From: Paramesorhizobium salinisoli
GTDB lineage: Bacteria > Pseudomonadota > Alphaproteobacteria > Rhizobiales > Rhizobiaceae
DNA length: 64,000 bases
Assembly: GCF_003335045.1 (NCBI RefSeq)
Contig: NZ_QOZG01000008.1
Location: forward strand, 62,001 to 126,000
Direction of reading: 5' to 3'
In this document: positions 18,629-28,403 of the stretch, one piece after another
Layout of the letters: each line of letters starts with the position of its first letter
Position numbering within the stretch: position 1 is the stretch's first letter
Translations under genes and position numbers: made by a program
The notes under the pieces: model-generated
Database searches by the model: none
Told to the model about the DNA's origin: nothing
Seen by the model: the letters and a program-made list of their open reading frames with translations, nothing else

Positions 18629-19807
18629 TCAGGCGGCAAGTGCTGTTTCCGCCAGCGTCACCCAATAGCTGATGCCATGCGGGATGGCGTCATCGTTGAA
18701 ATCATAGGCGGAGTGATGCAGGCCGGCGCTGTCGCCATTGCCCATGAAAATGAAGGCGCCGGGCCGGGCTTCCAGCATATAGGAGAAATCCTCACCGCCC
18801 ATCATCGGCGGGATCGAAGTGTCGACCCTGGCTTCACCCGCCACTTTGCGTGCGATGCCGGCGGCGAAGTCGGTCTCGCCGTCATGGTTGAAGGTCACGG
18901 GATAATTGCGATGATAGTGCACGTCGATCTGCGCGCCCATACCGGCGGCAATGGCTGCCGCCTGGCTGCGCAGCCGGTTTTCGGCGAAATCGCGCATTTC
19001 GCCGTTGAGCGTACGCACCGTGCCAGCCAGTTCTGCCGTTTCGGGGATGACATTATAGGCTTCGCCGGCGTGGAACTTGGTGACGGAAACGACCAGCGCG
19101 TCGAGTGGATCGGCACCGCGCGAAACGATGCTTTGCAGGAAGGTGACCAGTTGCGAGCCCGCGACGATCGGATCGATTGTGCGATGCGGCTGCGCCGCAT
19201 GTCCCCCCTTGCCCTTAATATGGATGGTGAATTCGTCGGTCGCGGCCATGATCGGGCCCTTGCGAATGGCGAATGCGCCGACCGGAATACCCGGCATATT
19301 GTGCATGCCGTAGACTTCGGAAATGTTGAAGCGGTCCATCATGCCGTCCTTCACCATGGCGAGGCCGCCGGCGCCACCTTCCTCGGCCGGCTGGAAGATC
19401 ACTGCAACCGAACCGCCGAAATTGCGCGTTTCGCAGAGATATTGCGCAGCGCCGAGCAGCATGGCGGTATGGCCGTCATGGCCGCAGGCATGGGCGCGGC
19501 CTCTGGTCTGTGACTTCCATGGCTTGTCGGACGTTTCGGTGATCGGCAGGGCATCCATATCCGCCCGCAAGCCGATGGTCGTCCCGTCAGCGTATCTGCC
19601 GTGGATGATGCCGACCACGCCGGTGCGGCCTATGCCTGTTTCCACAACGTCGCAGCCGAATGCCCGCAGCTTCTCGGCGACGAAACGCGCGGTCTCATGG
19701 ACGTCGTAAAGCAGTTCCGGGTTCTGATGGAGATGGCGGCGCCATCCCGACACCTCCTCCTGCATTTCGACGGCACGGTTCAACAAGGGCATTTCGGGCT
19801 CCGGCAT
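18629..19807 (-). CDS. M20 family amidohydrolase (hippurate hydrolase-like)
   Basis: Zinc peptidase/amidohydrolase of the M20D group, which hydrolyses N-acyl amino acids such as hippurate or N-acyl-aromatic conjugates. The 392 residues contain the metal-binding HACGHDGHTA motif, the EEGGAGG catalytic glutamate region, GKGGHAAQPHRTIDP in the dimerisation domain, and MMGGEDFSYMLE near the C-terminus with the last ligands. An alternative start five codons in (MPLLNR) is possible. No signal peptide. It stands alone, upstream of the tRNA gene on the same strand. Substrate unknown. Confidence 0.92.
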   Translation of the reverse strand: MPEPEMPLLNRAVEMQEEVSGWRRHLHQNPELLYDVHETARFVAEKLRAFGCDVVETGIGRTGVVGIIHGRYADGTTIGLRADMDALPITETSDKPWKSQTRGRAHACGHDGHTAMLLGAAQYLCETRNFGGSVAVIFQPAEEGGAGGLAMVKDGMMDRFNISEVYGMHNMPGIPVGAFAIRKGPIMAATDEFTIHIKGKGGHAAQPHRTIDPIVAGSQLVTFLQSIVSRGADPLDALVVSVTKFHAGEAYNVIPETAELAGTVRTLNGEMRDFAENRLRSQAAAIAAGMGAQIDVHYHRNYPVTFNHDGETDFAAGIARKVAGEARVDTSIPPMMGGEDFSYMLEARPGAFIFMGNGDSAGLHHSAYDFNDDAIPHGISYWVTLAETALAA

Positions 19808-20070
19808 GTTATGGATATCGAGAAAATGTAGGTATCAAGGATATGACGTTTCGGTGAAGTGCGGCAATGGCACTTTGCCTTTTCTATGCCACATGGGATA
19901 GATAAGGCCATTGCTGTTCGACGTGAAGCCCTGTCCACCTCGTGTCTTTATCCGAAGCAAGGCGGGTGCGAGTAAACCGGAGCCCTCGGATTGAGGCTTA
20001 TTCACTCCGTTCCCGTCCAAAATAGGCGGGAACCGGCCAAATGGTTTTGAATTTCGAAAGTGCGAGAGAA

Positions 20071-21210
20071 ATGTCGAGACTTCTGACAATCTGGATGATG
20101 ACCGTGGTGTTCGGGGGAATGTTTGCTGGGGCGGGGGTCGCCCCTGCATTTGCCGCCCCATCCATCACGGTCGATGTCGGAACCGGCAAGGTCCTCTCCC
20201 ATGAAGATGCTTTCGCCCGCTGGTATCCGGCGTCGCTTACCAAGATGATGACTGCCTATGTGACCTTCCGGGCGCTGACCAGCGGCCAGGTGACGCTGGA
20301 TTCACCGGTACGCATGACGCTCAATGCGTCCAAGGAGCCACCGAGCAAGATGGGTTACAAGCCCGGTTCTGTGATGACGCTGGACTCGGCGCTCAAGATC
20401 ATGCTGGTCAAGTCGGCCAATGATGTGGCTGTAGCCGTCGGCGAAGCGATCGGCGGCACAGAAGCGGACTTTGTCCAGCGGATGAATGCCGAGGCGCAGC
20501 GCCTTGGCATGTTTGGCTCGCATTTCACCAACCCGAACGGGCTGCATGATCCCAACAATTATTCGACCGCGCGGGATCTGGCGGTGCTGGCGACCCAACT
20601 GCGCCGCGAATACCCGCAATATGCCCATTATTTCGGGACCGAGGCGATCGATCCCGGCAAAGGCAAGAAAATCCAGGCGAATTACAACATACTGCTTGGC
20701 CGGTTCGACGGCGCCGACGGCATGAAAACCGGCTTCGTCTGTGCCTCCGGTTTCAATCTGGCTGCCTCCGCCACCCGCAATGGCCGCACGATCCTGGCGG
20801 TTGTCCTTGGGGAACCCCGCCAGGAGACGCGGGCGGTCAAGGCCGCACAACTCATCACTGACGGCTTCAGGACGAATGCCGCCGCCGCGCCTACCCTGGC
20901 AACGCTGACCCCCTATGGCGCCAACCTGGCGCAGGCAACCGATATGCGCGCGGCGCTCTGCAACCAGCAGGCCCTGGCCGACCGCTGGGACGGCAGGGAT
21001 GTCGAGGGCAAGCTGAAGATCAATTCTCCCTATATCCATGCGATGCAGCACGCGCCCAAGGCCGTTCCGGTCGGGCTCATTGCCGGTCCTGCCGTCATCG
21101 CCGGCAATAAAGCTGCCAGCAAGCCCGGGGTGATGGCCGTTTCGCAGATCCCGATTCCGCTGCCGCGTCCCAATCGTCCTTCTCCATCGACGCTGACTGC
21201 CGTGAACTGA
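20071..21210 (+). CDS. D-alanyl-D-alanine carboxypeptidase (penicillin-binding protein 5/6 type, S11)
   Basis: Periplasmic enzyme that removes the terminal D-Ala of peptidoglycan pentapeptides. From ATG 20071 it has 379 residues: signal peptide with AFA-A cleavage near residue 28, active-site SLTK at 55-58, SAN at 115-117 and KTG at 219-221, the three class signatures. An earlier in-frame ATG (20041) would add ten residues ahead of the signal peptide, so I prefer 20071. The C-terminal region (RPNRPSPS) is proline-rich rather than a clear amphipathic anchor. The stop overlaps the start of the next gene (TGATG). Confidence 0.93.
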   Translation: MSRLLTIWMMTVVFGGMFAGAGVAPAFAAPSITVDVGTGKVLSHEDAFARWYPASLTKMMTAYVTFRALTSGQVTLDSPVRMTLNASKEPPSKMGYKPGSVMTLDSALKIMLVKSANDVAVAVGEAIGGTEADFVQRMNAEAQRLGMFGSHFTNPNGLHDPNNYSTARDLAVLATQLRREYPQYAHYFGTEAIDPGKGKKIQANYNILLGRFDGADGMKTGFVCASGFNLAASATRNGRTILAVVLGEPRQETRAVKAAQLITDGFRTNAAAAPTLATLTPYGANLAQATDMRAALCNQQALADRWDGRDVEGKLKINSPYIHAMQHAPKAVPVGLIAGPAVIAGNKAASKPGVMAVSQIPIPLPRPNRPSPSTLTAVN

Positions 21211-22355
21211 TGAATTTTCCTGCCCATCCCATTCCCGTCTCGGTGCTGACCGGCTTTCTCGGTTCTGGCAAGACGACGCTCTTGAACCGGCTCCTGAAGG
21301 ATCCGGCGTTGAGCGACACGGCGGTGATCATCAATGAGTTCGGCGATGTCGGCATCGATCACCTGCTGGTCGAGCAGTCGAGCGAAGGCATCATCGAGCT
21401 TTCGGATGGCTGCCTGTGCTGCACCGTGCGCGGCGAATTGGTCGATACGCTCGCCAGTCTCGTCGACCGGTTGCAAACGGGACAGATCAAGCGGCTGAAG
21501 CGGATCGTAATCGAGACGACGGGGCTCGCCGATCCCGCTCCCGTTCTGCACGCGATCATGGGGCACCCGGTCCTGATGCAGGCCTTCCGTGTCGACGGCG
21601 TCATTACGACGATCGACGCAGTCAACGGCATGGCGACGCTCGATGCCCATATCGAAGCGGTGAAGCAGGCGGCGGTCGCCGACCGGATCGTCGTCACCAA
21701 AACCGATCTGCCGGCAGCGCGTGCCGCTCTCGGTGATCTCAGGCTCCGGCTTTCAGGGCTCAATCCGGCGGCGGATGTGATCGATGTCGGCGATCGGCGC
21801 GCCGATTATGCGACGCTGTTCGAATGCGGTGTTTACAACCCGGAAACGAAGTCGACGAATGTCCAGCGCTGGCTCAATGCGGAAGCCTTCGAGCGGAGGG
21901 AAGCTGAAGGGCACCATCATCATCACGGCGGGCATGGGGATCATCATCACCATCATCACGACGTCAATCGTCACGATGCCTCGATCCGTTCCTTTTCGTT
22001 GAAGCACGACAAGCCCGTTCCGTTCTCGACTTTCGAGATGTTCATCGATCTCCTGCGCTCGACCCATGGCGAAAAGCTATTGCGGGTGAAGGGCATCATT
22101 GAGATCGCCGAGGATCCTGACCGGCCTTTGGTCATCCATGGCGTCCAGCAGATATTTCACCCGCCGGCGCGTTTGCCCGCCTGGCCTGAGGGAAAGCGCG
22201 AGACGCGGCTGGTGATGATCACGAAGGATTTGCCGGAAAACTATGTCAGGCAATTGTTCGATGCGTTTCTCGGCCATGTCCAGATCGACATGCCGGATCG
22301 CATGGCGTTGACCGACAATCCGCTGGCGATTCCAGGCCGTTCCGGCAGTGTCTGA
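21210..22355 (+). CDS. CobW/COG0523 family GTP-binding metallochaperone
   Basis: G3E-family GTPase, probably a metal (zinc or cobalt) chaperone or insertase. The 381 residues begin with GFLGSGKTT (residues 15-23), followed by the conserved metal-binding CLCC at 68-71 within LSDGCLCC, TTGLADP, a TKTD guanine-specificity motif and a histidine-rich loop at about 234-250 (a run of H and G). The C-terminal CobW_C domain includes RVKGIIEIAED. The ATG shares a base with the carboxypeptidase stop, so it is co-translated with a cell-wall enzyme. cobS-cobT are 8.5 kb away, so a cobalamin role is possible but not favoured over zinc homeostasis; no Zur box was recognised. Confidence 0.92.
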   Translation: MNFPAHPIPVSVLTGFLGSGKTTLLNRLLKDPALSDTAVIINEFGDVGIDHLLVEQSSEGIIELSDGCLCCTVRGELVDTLASLVDRLQTGQIKRLKRIVIETTGLADPAPVLHAIMGHPVLMQAFRVDGVITTIDAVNGMATLDAHIEAVKQAAVADRIVVTKTDLPAARAALGDLRLRLSGLNPAADVIDVGDRRADYATLFECGVYNPETKSTNVQRWLNAEAFERREAEGHHHHHGGHGDHHHHHHDVNRHDASIRSFSLKHDKPVPFSTFEMFIDLLRSTHGEKLLRVKGIIEIAEDPDRPLVIHGVQQIFHPPARLPAWPEGKRETRLVMITKDLPENYVRQLFDAFLGHVQIDMPDRMALTDNPLAIPGRSGSV

Positions 22356-22389
22356 TCCAGAAACTGCGGTTTTTCGAGTGAGATGACTG

Positions 22390-22629
22390 TCAGGTTTTGC
22401 GGATCAGGAAGCGGTGACCGTTTTCAACGGTGACAATCTCGATCAGCGAGTGGCCGTTCTCCGTGCAGAAATGCGGTATGTCTATCCCTGCCAGGGGATC
22501 GCTAGTTTCGACCCATAGGCAGGATCCGGGAGGCACATCCTGCAGCTTTCGCCGCGTTTTCAGGACCGGTAGTGGGCAGTTAAGCCCCTTCAGGTCATAA
22601 ATCTCGATGGATTGGTGTTTCTCAGGCAT
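22390..22629 (-). CDS. tusA: TusA-family sulfurtransferase
   Basis: Small sulfur carrier protein of 79 residues with the family core LKGLNCPLPVLKTRRKL; Cys18 is the expected persulfide-bearing residue in the CPxP motif. C-terminal HFCTENGHSLIE matches the second half of the fold. It may serve tRNA 2-thiolation or another sulfur relay. It sits alone between the convergent cobW gene and the L,D-transpeptidase gene, 19 bp after the latter's stop codon on the same strand, so the two may be co-transcribed. Confidence 0.92.
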   Translation of the reverse strand: MPEKHQSIEIYDLKGLNCPLPVLKTRRKLQDVPPGSCLWVETSDPLAGIDIPHFCTENGHSLIEIVTVENGHRFLIRKT

Positions 22630-22648
22630 GGATTCAACTGCGGCTTAC

Positions 22649-23941
22649 TTACCGCCCGAGAACTTTCCACCAGGCTTTCTTTTCAGGCGCCGGTTCAACT
22701 GGCTGCGCCATTACCGGCTCGGGATTGGCTGAGGCCGGATCGCCGCCGCTGGGTACAGCGTCGTTCGCGGCTTGCAATGCGGGATTGGGTTGGGGTACCG
22801 GCGTCGCAGCTGGTGCTGCCGGCAATGCGGTCGAAACCTCTTGCGGGGCCGGAGCGGTGGCCGGCTGCGGCGCGGCCTGCATGGTTGGCGCGACGGGTTG
22901 AAACGAAGTCGGTGTTGCCGTCTTGGCGGTCATGACCGGGTCGATATCCAGCGCGTTCGGCTTTTCGGTCGAAGCAGGCGTCAGGGACGGCGGTTCGCGC
23001 GACACCTTCTCGCCACGGGCCCGCGCAGCGCTCCATGCCGATACCAGTTGGGCTTCGGTCAGTCCGGCGATCGACGGTGCGGGAGCCTGCTTGCTTGATT
23101 TTTTCTGAGCGGCCGAAAAAGCGGTTTCGAAGGTCTTCTGATAGCTCATATAGGACATGCGCAACGGGTCGGGCTCGCCGACGGCCGGGCAGGCGGCATT
23201 GGGAGCAATGCCCTCCGGTCCTATGGCGGTATTGTTGAAGACATAGCGCTTCTCGCAGACATCGACCTTTGGCGGAACCTTGGTGATCTCGAACAGATCA
23301 TAGCCCTCCTTCAGCATTTTCCAGAAGGGATAGTTCGGGTCGTTGCGATAGCGCGCCATGTTGGCTGCCGTCATGCGGAAGGGGAAGGCCTGGACCTGGA
23401 ACGCTGTCTGTCCGCCGCGGAACGCATCGCGCGCGAAGGCATAAATCTCGGCCACCTGCTCGTCCGTCATGGAATAGCAGCCGGACGAGGAACATGCGCC
23501 GTGCACCATCAGATGCTGGCCGGTGCGGCCATTGACGCGGTCATAGGCGTTGGGAAAACCAATGTTGAACGAGAGATAGTAGCTCGATTTCGGGTTCATC
23601 TGAGCCGGGCGGACGGTATAGAAACCTTCCGGCGCCTGACGGTCACCCTCAATATATTTGGGACCCAGCTTGCCCGACCATTTGCAGATGCCATAGGACG
23701 CGATCATATCGTAGCGCCCGTTGTCCTTGCGCTTCCATACTTCCAGAGCGCCTTCTTCTTTGAAGATGCGGACCATGATCGGCGAGGTGGTGGTCATCCC
23801 CTTCGCCTTCATCTTGGCGACGATCTTCTGCGGCAGCTGTTTTTCCGCCCTGGGCGAAAGATCGTCGATGGAGGATCCCTGGCACCCGGCCAGAAGAGCC
23901 GATGCCATGATAGAAGCAAGGATTGCGGTCTTGAGCTTCAT
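22649..23941 (-). CDS. L,D-transpeptidase family lipoprotein (YafK-like)
   Basis: 430 residues starting with a lipoprotein signal peptide whose lipobox LAGC puts the lipidated cysteine at residue 20. The following YkuD-type domain (to about residue 260) has VRIFKEEGALEVWKR, FNIGFPNAYDR and the catalytic HGACSSSGCYSM motif with His, Ser/Gly and Cys in the expected order. The remaining 170 residues are proline/alanine-rich and probably extended, ending in KKAWWKVLGR. Such proteins cross-link peptidoglycan or attach proteins to it. In Rhizobiales L,D-transpeptidation is prominent in polar growth. Confidence 0.88.
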   Translation of the reverse strand: MKLKTAILASIMASALLAGCQGSSIDDLSPRAEKQLPQKIVAKMKAKGMTTTSPIMVRIFKEEGALEVWKRKDNGRYDMIASYGICKWSGKLGPKYIEGDRQAPEGFYTVRPAQMNPKSSYYLSFNIGFPNAYDRVNGRTGQHLMVHGACSSSGCYSMTDEQVAEIYAFARDAFRGGQTAFQVQAFPFRMTAANMARYRNDPNYPFWKMLKEGYDLFEITKVPPKVDVCEKRYVFNNTAIGPEGIAPNAACPAVGEPDPLRMSYMSYQKTFETAFSAAQKKSSKQAPAPSIAGLTEAQLVSAWSAARARGEKVSREPPSLTPASTEKPNALDIDPVMTAKTATPTSFQPVAPTMQAAPQPATAPAPQEVSTALPAAPAATPVPQPNPALQAANDAVPSGGDPASANPEPVMAQPVEPAPEKKAWWKVLGR

Positions 23942-23978
23942 TCGTAATCGAGCCTGTGAGCGGTCTTCTGTTTATCCC

Positions 23979-24016
23979 GGGAAAACCGGTTCCCACTTTT
24001 CCTGGATTTGCTCTAA
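23979..24016. repeat. Dispersed palindromic repeat, copy D (degenerate)
   Basis: CCGGGAAAACCGGTTCCCACTTTTCC-like sequence followed by TGGATTTGCTCTAA resembles the intergenic palindrome family seen at 1911, 37982 and 56679. It contains the internal inverted repeat GGGAAAACCGGTTCCC (imperfect). It lies upstream of the L,D-transpeptidase gene, in the 292-bp gap that also must hold that gene's promoter. Confidence 0.55.
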
Positions 24017-24233
24017 CAGCAAAATCTTTCCGTATCGTTGACAAATGTTTACTGCGTCAGCGACAGCGGGCGATAACACTGATGTCACCACTCGCCGTTT
24101 TTTGTCAACTCCCCTGCTGAAGCGGCCCTATTATGGCAGAAGCACGAGATGAGTAATATAAGGACACCCCGTCCGAAACAGGGTTAACGGCCGGTAAAGC
24201 AAGGACTGCCCGGAGCTGGCTGCCGCGCGGCGC

Positions 24234-25187
24234 TTAAAGATTGCGGCCTATGGCGAGATATTTGCTGCGCCGATCGTTTTTCAGCGCATCCCCATCCATG
24301 CCGGCCATCGACTTCAGCGCGGCCTCGATGGTGTCGCCGGTGGCGTCCATCGCCGCTTCCTTGCCGCGATGGGCGCCGCCCATCGGCTCGGGAATGATGC
24401 CGTCGATGATCTTCAGTTCATAGAGATCCTGCGCTGTGATCCGCATCGCGGTAGCGGCGTCCCTGGCGCGGGTGGAATCGCGCCACAGGATCGAGGCGGC
24501 TCCCTCCGGCGAAATCACCGAATAGATCGAGTGCTCGAGCATATAGACGCGGTTGGCGGTGGCGATCGCGATGGCGCCGCCGGAACCGCCTTCGCCGATG
24601 ATGACGGAAACCATGGGAACGCGCAGGTTGAGAGAAGCGGCAGTCGAGCGGGCGATCGCCTCCGCCTGTCCGCGCTCCTCGGCGCTGACGCCGGGATAGG
24701 CACCCGCCGTATCGACCAGGGTGATCACCGGCAGTCCGAAGCGGTCGGCCAGTTCCATGATACGGACGGCCTTGCGATAGCCCTCGGGGCGCGCCGAGCC
24801 GAAATTGTGCTTGAGGCGGGATTTGGTGTCGGCACCCTTTTCCTGGCCAATAATGGCGACGGCTTCGCCCTTGAAGCGTGCAAAGCCAGCCTGAATGGCT
24901 TCATCCTCGGAAAATTTGCGGTCGCCGGCGAGCGGAGTAAATTCGGTGAAAAGCCTTTTCAGGTAATCAAGGCAATGCGGACGGTCGGGATGGCGGGCTA
25001 TCTGGGCCTTCTGCCAGGGCGTCAGCTTGCGATAGAGATCCTTCAACGCGTCGGCCGAGCGCCTTTCCAGACGGCTGATCTCATCACTCATCTCGACGCC
25101 GCCGCTTTCCTGCGACAGCTTCTTCAGTTCGAGGATCTGACCTTCGAGGTCGGCGACGGGTTTTTCGAAATCGAGGTAATTATACAT
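24234..25187 (-). CDS. accA: Acetyl-CoA carboxylase, carboxyltransferase subunit alpha
   Basis: Half of the carboxyltransferase that makes malonyl-CoA, the first step of fatty acid synthesis. The 317-residue protein starts MYNYLDFEKPVADLEGQI, the typical Rhizobiales N-terminus; an upstream GTG-led extension of 11 residues is not conserved. The crotonase-like core has RPHCLDYLKRLF, ITLVDTAGAYPG, IGEGGSGGA and ISPEGAASILWRD with the oxyanion-hole glycines. accD is elsewhere. It is next to xerD on the same strand, with 168 bp between. Confidence 0.97.
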   Translation of the reverse strand: MYNYLDFEKPVADLEGQILELKKLSQESGGVEMSDEISRLERRSADALKDLYRKLTPWQKAQIARHPDRPHCLDYLKRLFTEFTPLAGDRKFSEDEAIQAGFARFKGEAVAIIGQEKGADTKSRLKHNFGSARPEGYRKAVRIMELADRFGLPVITLVDTAGAYPGVSAEERGQAEAIARSTAASLNLRVPMVSVIIGEGGSGGAIAIATANRVYMLEHSIYSVISPEGAASILWRDSTRARDAATAMRITAQDLYELKIIDGIIPEPMGGAHRGKEAAMDATGDTIEAALKSMAGMDGDALKNDRRSKYLAIGRNL

Positions 25188-25355
25188 ATGGCCTGACTGT
25201 TTGTGCGCTCTGGAGTCCAAACGTGCTGGGTCTTATGAGGAACATTCCTCGGCAGCTATCCCTTACATGGTCTTCTATGCCGGCGTTGCTATACAACAAA
25301 TGCGTCAAAAAACGTTTCATTGCTGCAAGCCGCGTTCCTCATAACGGCCAGACGC

Positions 25356-26282
25356 TCAATCGGCAAGCGGATGATGCTCGCTGACGAGTTGATGCAGCCT
25401 TTCCTCCAGCACATGGGTATAAATCTGCGTGGTGGAAATATCGGAATGGCCCAGCAATTGCTGGACGGCCCGCAGATCGGCCCCATTTTGCAGGAGATGG
25501 CTGGCGAAGGCATGGCGCAGCACATGCGGCGAGATGGCTGACGTGGAAATGCCGGCGCGGGCGGCGAGCGATTTCAACTCGCGGGCAAAGACCTGCCGCG
25601 CCAGATGGCCGCTTTCCGAAAAGGCCGGAAACAGCCATGGATTGTCATCGCTCTCCGGTTGGGCGTCGCGCAGGGCGAGATAACGGCTCATCGCCTCGCG
25701 CGCCTTGGCCGATAGCGGGACCATGCGGTCCTTGGCGCCCTTGCCGCGCACCAGAAGGAAACGGTGGTCGGAGCGGGCGACGCTGGCGGGAAGGCCAACC
25801 AGCTCGGAGACGCGCATGCCCGTGGCATAGAGCGTTTCGAGCAGGGCATGGAGGCGCATGGCCCGCAGCCGATCCGTGCCGGCCATGGCCGAATCCTCCG
25901 CCTCCAGCTTCGCTCGGTCGAGCAGGCGGCCGACGGCCTGCTCGCTCATGATCTTCGGCAGGGAGCGCTCTTTCTTCGGCGCATCGAGAATTCCCGTCGG
26001 ATCGTCTTGGCGCATTCCTTCCGCATAGAGGAAGCGGAAGAACTGGCGCAGCGCGGAAAGCCGCCGCGCCTGGGAGGTCGCGGCAAAGCCGAGCGTGTTC
26101 ATTTCATCGAGATAGGCGCGTATGTCTTCCGATGCGGCATCCGGCAGGTTGGAGCCCCGCGCGGCTATGAATTCCGCAGCGGCTTCCAGATCCCGGCGGT
26201 AGGAGGAAAGTGTGTTTTCCGCGGCTCCGCGCTCCGCGCTCATCATTTCGAGGAAATTCTCGATGATCGCTGCCGCCCGCAT
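25356..26282 (-). CDS. xerD: Site-specific tyrosine recombinase XerD
   Basis: Resolves chromosome dimers at dif together with XerC. 308 residues: an N-terminal SAM-like domain ([16 protein letters not shown]) and a catalytic domain with the Arg in [11 protein letters not shown], the lysine in [41 protein letters not shown] containing the final His and the nucleophilic Tyr. Both Xer partners are in this window (xerC at 59.7 kb), though the dif site itself should be near the terminus. A small membrane-protein gene lies 2 bp upstream on the same strand. Confidence 0.95.
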   Translation of the reverse strand: MRAAAIIENFLEMMSAERGAAENTLSSYRRDLEAAAEFIAARGSNLPDAASEDIRAYLDEMNTLGFAATSQARRLSALRQFFRFLYAEGMRQDDPTGILDAPKKERSLPKIMSEQAVGRLLDRAKLEAEDSAMAGTDRLRAMRLHALLETLYATGMRVSELVGLPASVARSDHRFLLVRGKGAKDRMVPLSAKAREAMSRYLALRDAQPESDDNPWLFPAFSESGHLARQVFARELKSLAARAGISTSAISPHVLRHAFASHLLQNGADLRAVQQLLGHSDISTTQIYTHVLEERLHQLVSEHHPLAD

Positions 26283-26284
26283 GA

Positions 26285-26596
26285 TTATTCGGCAGCCGTC
26301 GTCGAGGCGCCCGCGACGGGCAGGGCCGCTTGCGACCGAGATGCCGGAAGCCCGGCATCAAGTTTTTCCGGCGGAATGCGAATGGTCATTTCGCCGGGGA
26401 CCGGATGAACGAACGTGACGAGCGCCAGCATCCCGCCATAGACGAGCATGGCGATGGCCGCGAGACATAAGACAAGGCGCGTCAGCGTTGGCATTGTTCT
26501 TTTATGCTGCCCCAATAAGGTGAATGCAAGGATCGCAGCGGCAAACGTCGCCAGCGTCGAGGCCGTTAAGATATTCGCGCCATATGTGATAGACAT
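26285..26596 (-). CDS. Hypothetical two-helix membrane protein
   Basis: 103 residues; no known domain recognised. Two hydrophobic segments are visible, about residues 5-29 and 42-65, then a C-terminal tail with [17 protein letters not shown] and a low-complexity alanine-rich end. It ends 2 bp before the xerD start codon, so it is likely in the same operon, and is divergent from aroK (24-40 bp gap). A real gene is supported by tight packing and hydrophobic pattern. Function unknown. Confidence 0.65.
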   Translation of the reverse strand: MSITYGANILTASTLATFAAAILAFTLLGQHKRTMPTLTRLVLCLAAIAMLVYGGMLALVTFVHPVPGEMTIRIPPEKLDAGLPASRSQAALPVAGASTTAAE

Positions 26597-26635
26597 TCTT
26601 TACAAACCGCACGTTTTCATGTGGAAACGCTGGCC

Positions 26636-27277
26636 ATGAGCACAATGGACGATCACGCACAGCAACAGGGCGAAGCAGCAGGCATGGCGGCCGAAATCCG
26701 GGAGCGGCTCGGCTCGCGCCCGCTTGTGATCGTCGGACTGATGGGCGCAGGAAAATCGACCGTGGGCAAGAAAATCGCCAGCCTTCTCGGCCTGCCGTTC
26801 TTCGATGCCGACAATGAGATTGAAGCCGTCTCGCGCATGTCGATTCCAGAGTTGTTCGAGGCCTATGGCGAGACAGAATTTCGCGATCTGGAGCGCCGGG
26901 TCATCCAGCGCATGCTCGAAGACGGTCCTATGGTGCTGGCGACAGGCGGCGGCGCCTATATGAATGCGCAGACGCGTGAAGCGATTGCCGCATTGGGAGT
27001 TTCGGTCTGGCTCAAGGCCGATCTCGATCTCCTGATGGAGCGCGTGTCGCGGCGGCAGAACCGTCCGCTTCTGAGGAATGCCAATCCGCGCGACGTCATG
27101 AAAAAGCTGATGGCCGAGCGCTATCCTATTTACGCCTTGGCCGATCTGGCGGTCACGTCTCGTGACGAAAAAAAGGAAGTCATCGCGCAGGAGGTGCTCG
27201 ATGCGCTTTCAGGCTATCTCGGCCTGTGCGAAACAGACACATCCGGGCAAGCCGTAACAGGAAACATTCCTTCATGA
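26636..27277 (+). CDS. aroK: Shikimate kinase
   Basis: Phosphorylates shikimate to shikimate 3-phosphate. 213 residues from ATG 26636 (a GTG at 26621 is in frame but less likely). An N-terminal extension of about 30 residues precedes the core, as is usual in Rhizobiales AroK. Walker A is GLMGAGKST, followed by DADNEIE, the shikimate-binding FRDLERR and the ATGGGAYM segment. The lid region [10 protein letters not shown] is complete. The stop overlaps aroB's start (ATGA). Confidence 0.96.
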   Translation: MSTMDDHAQQQGEAAGMAAEIRERLGSRPLVIVGLMGAGKSTVGKKIASLLGLPFFDADNEIEAVSRMSIPELFEAYGETEFRDLERRVIQRMLEDGPMVLATGGGAYMNAQTREAIAALGVSVWLKADLDLLMERVSRRQNRPLLRNANPRDVMKKLMAERYPIYALADLAVTSRDEKKEVIAQEVLDALSGYLGLCETDTSGQAVTGNIPS

Positions 27278-28398
27278 CCATCGCCGCTGACTTGCCTGAA
27301 TTCACCACCGTCCCGGTGTCGCTGGGCAATCGCTCCTATGATATCCTGATCGGCGCAGGGCTGATCTCTCGGGCCGGCGAGGAGATCGCCAAGCGTCTCG
27401 AAGGCGTGCGGGTCGCCATTATCACCGACGAGAATGTCGCGGGCTCTCACCTGGACAGATTGATGCGCAGCCTCGAAGCGGCCTCTATCGCGGCGACGGC
27501 GATCATCGTCGCGCCCGGCGAAAAGTCGAAAGGCTTTGCCACGCTCGAAACCGTCACCAATGCCGTGCTTGCGGCAAGGCTCGAGCGCGGCGATGCGGTC
27601 ATCGCGCTCGGCGGTGGCGTCATCGGCGATCTCTCGGGTTTCGTCGCCGGGATCGTGCGGCGCGGCATGGGCTTCATCCAGATGCCGACATCGCTCCTGG
27701 CGCAGGTCGATTCCTCCGTCGGCGGCAAGACCGGCATCAACACCGCGCATGGCAAGAACCTCGTCGGCGTCTTCCATCAGCCGCAACTCGTGCTTGCCGA
27801 TACGGATGCGCTCGACACGCTGAGTCCGCGGGAATTTCGCGCCGGCTATGCGGAAGTGGCGAAATACGGGCTGATCGACCAGCCGGATTTCTTCAATTGG
27901 CTGGAGATGAACTGGCGACAAGTCTTTGCCGGCGGGCCGGAGCGGACGGAGGCGATCGCAACCTCCTGCCGCGCCAAGGCCGCCGTGGTGGCGCGTGACG
28001 AGCGTGAAACCGGCGACAGGGCATTGCTTAATCTCGGCCATACATTCGGCCATGCGCTTGAAACCGCCACTGGCTATGATTCGAGCCGCCTGGTGCACGG
28101 CGAGGGTGTCTCCATCGGCATGGTGCTGGCGCACCAGTTCTCGGCACACATGAACCTTGCAAGCCCCGATGCCGCTGCCCGGGTCGAGGCACATCTGAAG
28201 GCTGTCGGCCTGCCGGTCTCCATATCCGAGATTCCCGGCACGCTGCCGCCCGCTGAAAAACTCATGGACTTTATCGTGCAGGACAAGAAAGTCTCACGCG
28301 GCGCGCTGACTTTCATCCTGACGCATGGCATCGGCCAGGCCTTCATCGCCACGGACGTGCCCTATTCCGCCGTATTGGGTTTCCTCAAGGGAAAGTAA
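27274..28398 (+). CDS. aroB: 3-dehydroquinate synthase
   Basis: Second step of the shikimate pathway, NAD- and metal-dependent conversion of DAHP to 3-dehydroquinate. From ATG 27274 it has 374 residues. Conserved [47 protein letters not shown], the ligand region [12 protein letters not shown] and [11 protein letters not shown] with metal-binding histidines are all present. It is coupled to aroK by a 4-bp overlap, giving the common aroKB pair; the CorC-like gene begins 5 bp after it. Confidence 0.97.
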   Translation: MTIAADLPEFTTVPVSLGNRSYDILIGAGLISRAGEEIAKRLEGVRVAIITDENVAGSHLDRLMRSLEAASIAATAIIVAPGEKSKGFATLETVTNAVLAARLERGDAVIALGGGVIGDLSGFVAGIVRRGMGFIQMPTSLLAQVDSSVGGKTGINTAHGKNLVGVFHQPQLVLADTDALDTLSPREFRAGYAEVAKYGLIDQPDFFNWLEMNWRQVFAGGPERTEAIATSCRAKAAVVARDERETGDRALLNLGHTFGHALETATGYDSSRLVHGEGVSIGMVLAHQFSAHMNLASPDAAARVEAHLKAVGLPVSISEIPGTLPPAEKLMDFIVQDKKVSRGALTFILTHGIGQAFIATDVPYSAVLGFLKGK

Positions 28399-28403
28399 CC
28401 GCC

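Noticed and set aside
18400-19807. Possible genomic island at the tRNA-Arg gene
   Set aside because: No integrase, no direct repeat of the tRNA 3' end was seen, and flanking genes are ordinary. The Xer recombinases elsewhere are the housekeeping pair.
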